From a virus: DNA of 23,799 nt. The stretch spans positions 1-23,799 of IMG/VR virus record IMGVR_UViG_3300032309_001176. One strand, 5' to 3'. The translations under genes were made by a program, and so were the position numbers. Shown here piece after piece: positions 19,805 to 23,799 of the stretch. Position 1 is the first letter of the stretch. The number at the start of each line of letters is the position of its first letter. The notes under the pieces were generated by a model that saw only the letters and a list, made by a program, of their open reading frames with translations, searched no databases and was not told the origin of the DNA.

Positions 19805-22057
19805 TTAGCTATTCAATAATTTAATATTATTTGAGTAAACATAAGTCAATTCAACATTTGTGATAGACCTGTTACCTTTTGTTTTTCTTACGAAATCATT
19901 TCCGATAATATTGATTGGGAATAATGAACCATCTTCGTTTATAAGATATGCGTCATTAGTTGTATACAATTCTTCCAAGTATACAAAGTCAGGGTCGTTT
20001 ATAAAACCTGAGTTTACAATATGTGTTTCAACAATCTGAGTTTGATAATCAGTTGTTCCTCTTGAATATGTTGTCTTGATTGGATTAGATGAACCCCATG
20101 CGATATTCCATTGTCCATAAGTTTGTCTATCAATACCGATACCTTCACTTCTATACTTTTGAAATCTAAAGTAATCCCATGCTCCGTAACGATTCTTAAA
20201 CATAATTTGTGGGTTCAAGAAGTAGTCACAATTTGGAACAACATTAAATTGGAATATTTCAGACACTGCGGTATATCCTGATACACAAGGACCAGTTCCA
20301 CCTGAGGGTGAGATTGTGGATGGTTGAACATCAGGTTTTAATGTCGTAGGTCTTAGTGGTTCGTTCTCACAAGGAAAGTTAGCTTTACACTCATTACAAT
20401 TGATGTAAGTAGCAGCTCCAAGATAGTTTCCGTTTGAACCGTCACCACCATAAGCCACAACCTCGTAACATTGTGAGTCAATGATAATAACATCACCGAT
20501 GTTTAATACTGCGTCAACGATAACTTGATATTCGGTGCCAGCACAACATCCTCTTACTAAAACATTTCTACTTACAGCAGGAGTGTTACTCGGAGTGGGG
20601 GTCGGTGTGACTGAAGGATTTACACAAGGGTTACCACAGTTAACAATTGTGAAAGCTGCTAAATCTGCGAAAGGAAAACCTGGTCCGAATGTATTACAAT
20701 TCAAACATCCACTAAACGATAATGTTCCAAGTGCTGTTGCGTTGTAGTAAACTGAGTTACCATTACAATCATTATATTTTAACCATCCTGTATTTGTAAT
20801 ATTCAATGTCGCTCCTGATACACAACTTCCAACTGAAGGAGTTGAGCTTGGAGTCGGACTCACATTAGGAGTGGGGGTTGGTTGAACACTACAAGCACCT
20901 AAGTCAGTAAAGGTTATACCAGGTTGTGCTTCATAACTTCTAAGACAAACATTATATGATTCAAAAGGAGCTGCGAAGAATCCAACAGTAAATCCATAAC
21001 AATCAATGTAGAATACCTCAGTGTAAAAATCAAAGTTATTAGTTATCTGATAAGACCTACAAGTAGTTGATGTTGATGACGGAGTAATACTCGGAGTGGG
21101 TGTGGGCGATAATCCTGGTGTTTTAGTCGGAGTCTGGCTCGGAGTTATAGATGGAGTCGGGGTGGGAGTCGGTTGGATTCCTTTACCGAATAATTGAACT
21201 TGATAATAGTCAGTATCTGACGGAAAGTCATATATGTTTTTTGGACCGACACCAATATTCAAAATGTTATAAAGTGATTCACCTGTAAAAGTTGTGTTCA
21301 AATAGTTCTGAGAACATGCTGTTGCTGGTCCTCCACCATTACTTACAATATTTGAGTAAGTTTTCTCTTCAATGAAATAACCATTTCTATCGTAGAAAGT
21401 ATACTTGGCATAATAAGGTTCAGACAAATAGTCACCTCCTAAATCACCATTGGTAAATGATAATGTAAAATATTCTTGTGTTGATATCTCTCTAATTCTT
21501 GGTGAGTTAGTTAAGAACAAACAATTCTGTGTTTCTGGAAATGCTGGTTGTGGACTACCTGATAATGTGAATTGACCGATATTGAAGTATGGTAAGTTAG
21601 CGTTTCTATTGACTCCCATTGTCCCCAAGAAACACTTAAAAGTTTCAGATGGAACACCAGGTTGTCCCACTTGTGTTCCGTTCCCTGTGAACCCTGTAAT
21701 GTTGGATATGAAGGTATCAGCATATTCTTCACCAACTTGAATGTAGTAATCAATTACTTCATTTGAGTATGGTCTTGAAAATGGAGTTGTTTGGTGGGCA
21801 TAGATAACAGTTTCATCTTGGTAAGCAATAGGATAGTTTTGTAGATAAGAATCTAATACTCTTGATAAATCAATGATACCAAGACCATAAGGGTTTGGGG
21901 TTGCTTTACCTTGAAATACCAATGCTCCTTCAGCGTAGACATTGTATACAAATCTAAACTTTGGTTTCGTTGCTGTGTCTGCGGACACTGTGAAATAAAT
22001 CCCATCAGATTTTGATGGTTGAAAATACTCAGGGTTTCTTACTATTACTGTGCTCAT
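19805..22057 (-). CDS. tail protein interrupted by three PT-linked Cys-rich cassettes
   Basis: This gene encodes 750 residues. Residues 1-293 and about 591-750 look like two halves of one conserved tail protein, the second containing FKNRYGAWDYFRFQKY (620-635). Between them lie three cassettes. Cassette 1 (332-390) and cassette 2 (410-478) share a pattern of Cys, ITN, a strand, then CYG or CNG, and later Cys, so they appear paralogous. Cassette 3 (496-563) differs (GCCAGTEYQV, GDVIIIDSQCYEV, INCNECKANFPC). PT linkers occupy 295-330, 391-408 and 481-495, and a Pro/Ser/Thr stretch (569-590) closes the insert. The gene lies one base from its neighbours on both sides. The likely role is a tail-side structural protein displaying surface-binding loops; the split reading is inference. 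Confidence 0.65.
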   Translation of the reverse strand: MSTVIVRNPEYFQPSKSDGIYFTVSADTATKPKFRFVYNVYAEGALVFQGKATPNPYGLGIIDLSRVLDSYLQNYPIAYQDETVIYAHQTTPFSRPYSNEVIDYYIQVGEEYADTFISNITGFTGNGTQVGQPGVPSETFKCFLGTMGVNRNANLPYFNIGQFTLSGSPQPAFPETQNCLFLTNSPRIREISTQEYFTLSFTNGDLGGDYLSEPYYAKYTFYDRNGYFIEEKTYSNIVSNGGGPATACSQNYLNTTFTGESLYNILNIGVGPKNIYDFPSDTDYYQVQLFGKGIQPTPTPTPSITPSQTPTKTPGLSPTPTPSITPSSTSTTCRSYQITNNFDFYTEVFYIDCYGFTVGFFAAPFESYNVCLRSYEAQPGITFTDLGACSVQPTPTPNVSPTPSSTPSVGSCVSGATLNITNTGWLKYNDCNGNSVYYNATALGTLSFSGCLNCNTFGPGFPFADLAAFTIVNCGNPCVNPSVTPTPTPSNTPAVSRNVLVRGCCAGTEYQVIVDAVLNIGDVIIIDSQCYEVVAYGGDGSNGNYLGAATYINCNECKANFPCENEPLRPTTLKPDVQPSTISPSGGTGPCVSGYTAVSEIFQFNVVPNCDYFLNPQIMFKNRYGAWDYFRFQKYRSEGIGIDRQTYGQWNIAWGSSNPIKTTYSRGTTDYQTQIVETHIVNSGFINDPDFVYLEELYTTNDAYLINEDGSLFPINIIGNDFVRKTKGNRSITNVELTYVYSNNIKLLNS
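20573..20617 (-). repeat. PT-linker tract 3 of the 750-aa protein
   Basis: This short linker encodes residues 481-495 between Cys-rich cassettes 2 and 3 (TPTPTPSNTP). Confidence 0.78.
20834..20887 (-). repeat. PT-linker tract 2 of the 750-aa protein
   Basis: This linker encodes residues 391-408 between the two paralogous Cys-rich cassettes (QPTPTPNVSPTPSSTP). Confidence 0.78.
21068..21175 (-). repeat. PT-linker tract 1 of the 750-aa protein
   Basis: This linker encodes residues 295-330 at the junction between the conserved N-terminal half and the first cassette. Two TPTPSITPS units flank a TKTPGLS stretch. Confidence 0.82.
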
Positions 22058-22058
22058 A

Positions 22059-22598
22059 CTATCCTATTAAATTTACAAGACCATCATCAATTAAGTTTTG
22101 GAAGTATACCGCCATTGCTTCTTCTCCCAACTCTGTTAATTGTGTTATAACCTGGTCTTCGGCTTTGGTTAAAAAGTTGATACCCTTGTAACCTTTTTCT
22201 TTAATGCTTCTGGCAATCAAAAATGCTTTTGAATCTAATGATTGTCTTTTGAATCTACCTTGTTCATCTCTCCAATAAACTGGCTTAATTTTAATCCATC
22301 TTTTTATAGCTTCAAGTGGGGGATATGATAATGATGGTTTTCTTCCTTCATCAATCATATCGGGTAAGAACGATGGTTGAACCGTTGGAAATGATACAGC
22401 CAACATTGGGTCACCCTGTTCAATGTCTACAACCCACTCTACGGTCAAATCTCTGAGTAATGAACCCGAAGCCTTTCTTGGACTATTACCTCTCTTAAAA
22501 CCACCGTAATAACCTTGAGAACGATATGGTGTAAGGAGTTGTCTTCTAACTGCCTCATACAATAACACTCTCATTTGTTCCATCTGTTCTGGATTCAT
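22059..22598 (-). CDS. putative head-tail joining protein, HK97 gp10-like
   Basis: This gene encodes 179 residues. The middle is beta-like with Pro- and Arg-rich loops (DEGRKPSLSYPPLEAIKRWIKIK, about 83-105). The segment SKAFLIARSIKEKGYKGINFL (about 123-143) matches the pattern in HK97 gp10-like neck proteins, where an A..IAR.I...G....FL motif is followed by a C-terminal helix. These proteins join the connector to the tail. Here the C-terminal helix is acidic (QVITQLTELGEEAMAVYFQNLI). The gene sits between the tail-completion-like gene (10-base gap) and the 750-aa tail gene (1-base gap), consistent with a neck role. The assignment is by pattern and context. Confidence 0.6.
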   Translation of the reverse strand: MNPEQMEQMRVLLYEAVRRQLLTPYRSQGYYGGFKRGNSPRKASGSLLRDLTVEWVVDIEQGDPMLAVSFPTVQPSFLPDMIDEGRKPSLSYPPLEAIKRWIKIKPVYWRDEQGRFKRQSLDSKAFLIARSIKEKGYKGINFLTKAEDQVITQLTELGEEAMAVYFQNLIDDGLVNLIG

Positions 22599-22608
22599 AA
22601 CTTACATT

Positions 22609-23481
22609 TTAACAAGATTGATATCCCGCTGGTTGTGGCATTCCATTTACCAAATTCCAAGTAGAGTTTGTTAGAGCATACTTAGCGAAGTATGTCCCTG
22701 CTGGTATCGTTAATCCTGTGTTTAGATATAAAGTATCTGATGGATTGTAATCAAACCAGAATTGTTTATTACCGTATAATATCACATTGATTGTTGAACT
22801 ACTACATGCGTTAGGTTGAGTAGAACCTGTTGATACAGCGAAAGCATAAACACCTGGAGGTAAACCACCACTAGGACTAATAGTTGGAGTGTTCGTATTA
22901 GTTGGTGTGATTGTCGGAGTTGCGGTATTAGTCGGAGTAACATTAGGTGTTCTTGTAATTGTCGGTGTGACTGTAGGAGTGCTTGTCTGACTTGGTGTCG
23001 GTTGATTCGGTGTTGAGCTCGGAGTCGGGGTTGGGTATTGAGGACATGCGTTGATGTCTTCATAAACAATGATGTTGGCATCCAAAGCAACACCAGCAAC
23101 ATTATCATTAAATCTTTCAAGGAAAGGTTGAGCTGATTGTGGCAATGTGATATCAAAATAATCTTGAAGATTACCTCGTCTTATTTCCGATAAGAAGTTT
23201 CTGGCATTTAATGATGAGTCAGAAATACAATCAACTTCATTGTCCAAGTTATCGTTTAATCTATCTGCGAAGATTAGAGTTACTTGGTATGTTGTTGTGT
23301 TCTCATCATAAGTTATTGATAAAGGAACAACGAATAGAAATGGATATACCACAGTTGAACCTGAGACATTCTTACCGAAGTCAACAAGGTTACCATATCC
23401 AAATGAATTAATCATTGGATTACCTTCTTGATACTCTTGAAGAAGGCTTATTATCTTATGAAAGGTTATGTATGTTTCCAT
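22609..23481 (-). CDS. putative tail completion/terminator protein with PT-linked C-terminal module
   Basis: This gene encodes 290 residues. Residues 1-146 form a compact domain (an N-terminal helix, NSFGYGNLVDF, then strands YPFLFVVPLSITYDENTTTYQVTLIFADRL in two parts, then a helix with LNARNFLSEI) resembling tail terminator or completion proteins of Bacteroidota phages. Residues 148-204 are a PT linker (TPTNTATPTITPTNTNTPT type). Residues about 205-290 form a small beta module with a Pro/Gly turn (IPAGTYFAKYAL) and a terminal Cys. The known family is normally only about the length of the first domain, so linker and module look like an added appendage. The start overlaps the preceding stop (TAATG). 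Likely located at the neck, displaying the extra module; this is inference. Confidence 0.6.
   Translation of the reverse strand: METYITFHKIISLLQEYQEGNPMINSFGYGNLVDFGKNVSGSTVVYPFLFVVPLSITYDENTTTYQVTLIFADRLNDNLDNEVDCISDSSLNARNFLSEIRRGNLQDYFDITLPQSAQPFLERFNDNVAGVALDANIIVYEDINACPQYPTPTPSSTPNQPTPSQTSTPTVTPTITRTPNVTPTNTATPTITPTNTNTPTISPSGGLPPGVYAFAVSTGSTQPNACSSSTINVILYGNKQFWFDYNPSDTLYLNTGLTIPAGTYFAKYALTNSTWNLVNGMPQPAGYQSC
22870..23043 (-). repeat. PT-linker tract of the 290-aa protein
   Basis: This linker encodes residues 147-204 with regular hexapeptides (TPTNTA, TPTITP, TNTNTP), linking a neck-type domain to a small C-terminal module. Confidence 0.83.
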
Positions 23482-23799
23482 TAATACTTCTTGTTTTTCA
23501 GTTTTTCCAACTCTCTTCTCTCAGCGTCTCTTATGTCTTTATTTCTAGCTAAAGTTGATAAACATAAATAGATGGGTAGTTTATCTATATGACTCATTTT
23601 GGTTATATCGTTTTTACAGAGTTCAAGTGACGCTGTAAAATAGAATCTAGCCGTAGCTTCTTTTGGAGCCATTTGGGGAACAGATTCTTCCCTGTCTCCA
23701 TCAGACGATAGGTCTTCATCTGGAACTCCATAGTATTCTTTATATTGTTTATGTATTTGTTGCTTATGAAAAAAAAAAGTTGCGACGAACCAAACCAAA
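23481..23799 (-). CDS. C-terminal part of a small late protein, truncated by the window edge
   Basis: The frame is open to the right edge (first codon TTG at 23798) and ends at 23481, overlapping the next gene by one base. About 105 residues are visible. There is a helical, acidic Asp/Ser/Glu-rich segment (PDEDLSSDGDREE, about 27-39) and a helix-rich C-terminus (MSHIDKLPIYLCLSTLARNK, then a Lys/Glu-rich end). Ten consecutive T on the coding strand (23778-23769) lie near the start of the visible part. The alternative frame here is also open, so the true N-terminus cannot be decided. I do not recognise the family; position before neck genes suggests a tail or neck assembly protein. Confidence 0.5.
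   Translation of the reverse strand, partial: LVWFVATFFFHKQQIHKQYKEYYGVPDEDLSSDGDREESVPQMAPKEATARFYFTASLELCKNDITKMSHIDKLPIYLCLSTLARNKDIRDAERRELEKLKNKKY

Noticed and set aside
4342-23043. CRISPR array or non-coding satellite repeats
   Set aside because: The repeats are imperfect, in frame, codon-phased and lie within coding regions; there are no unique spacers of constant length.

Overview
The window is a virion-protein region of a tailed phage, or an integrated prophage, of an AT-rich Bacteroidota host (Flavobacteriia-like is a guess). Host evidence: three promoters on the + strand carry the Bacteroidota-type -7 element TAnnTTTG with TTTG 19-20 bp upstream. Gene starts have A-rich leaders instead of Shine-Dalgarno sequences. 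The virion proteins resemble families I know from Bacteroidota phages. No terminase, lysis, integrase, polymerase, tRNA, CRISPR or insertion sequence is visible, so lifestyle cannot be judged.

Layout. Positions 1-1971 (+ strand) hold the 3' end of one gene and seven small, mostly acidic genes of unknown function. The first gaps between them are promoters whose upstream halves lie inside the end of the preceding gene. From 23799 down to 1937 the minus strand is one compact late operon. In transcription order it encodes: a truncated small protein, a neck or tail-completion protein with an adhesin-like extension, an HK97 gp10-like joining protein, two large tail proteins, the tape measure protein, a multidomain HAD/XkdF-type prohead protease, a scaffold-like protein, the major capsid protein, a tube-like structural protein, three fibre or decoration proteins, a small structural protein, the portal, and a connector. 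The two operons converge and their last genes overlap by 35 bp.

How the genes work together. Portal, protease, scaffold and capsid protein build the head. Connector, gp10-like and completion proteins would form the neck. Tape measure and the two large tail proteins would build a tail. Superimposed on this core is a shared theme: five proteins (290, 750, 622, 760 and 246 aa) carry long Pro/Thr/Gln/Asn linkers of the TPTxTP type. These linkers join small beta-rich or Cys-rich modules, LamG-like domains and a seven-repeat Asp-box propeller. I read this as a modular surface-display system on head, neck and tail, with low-complexity linker DNA as possible recombination joints. It is the most unusual feature here, together with the promoter-encoded C-termini of the small genes and the block order of the late operon, which runs opposite to the usual portal-capsid-neck-tail order.
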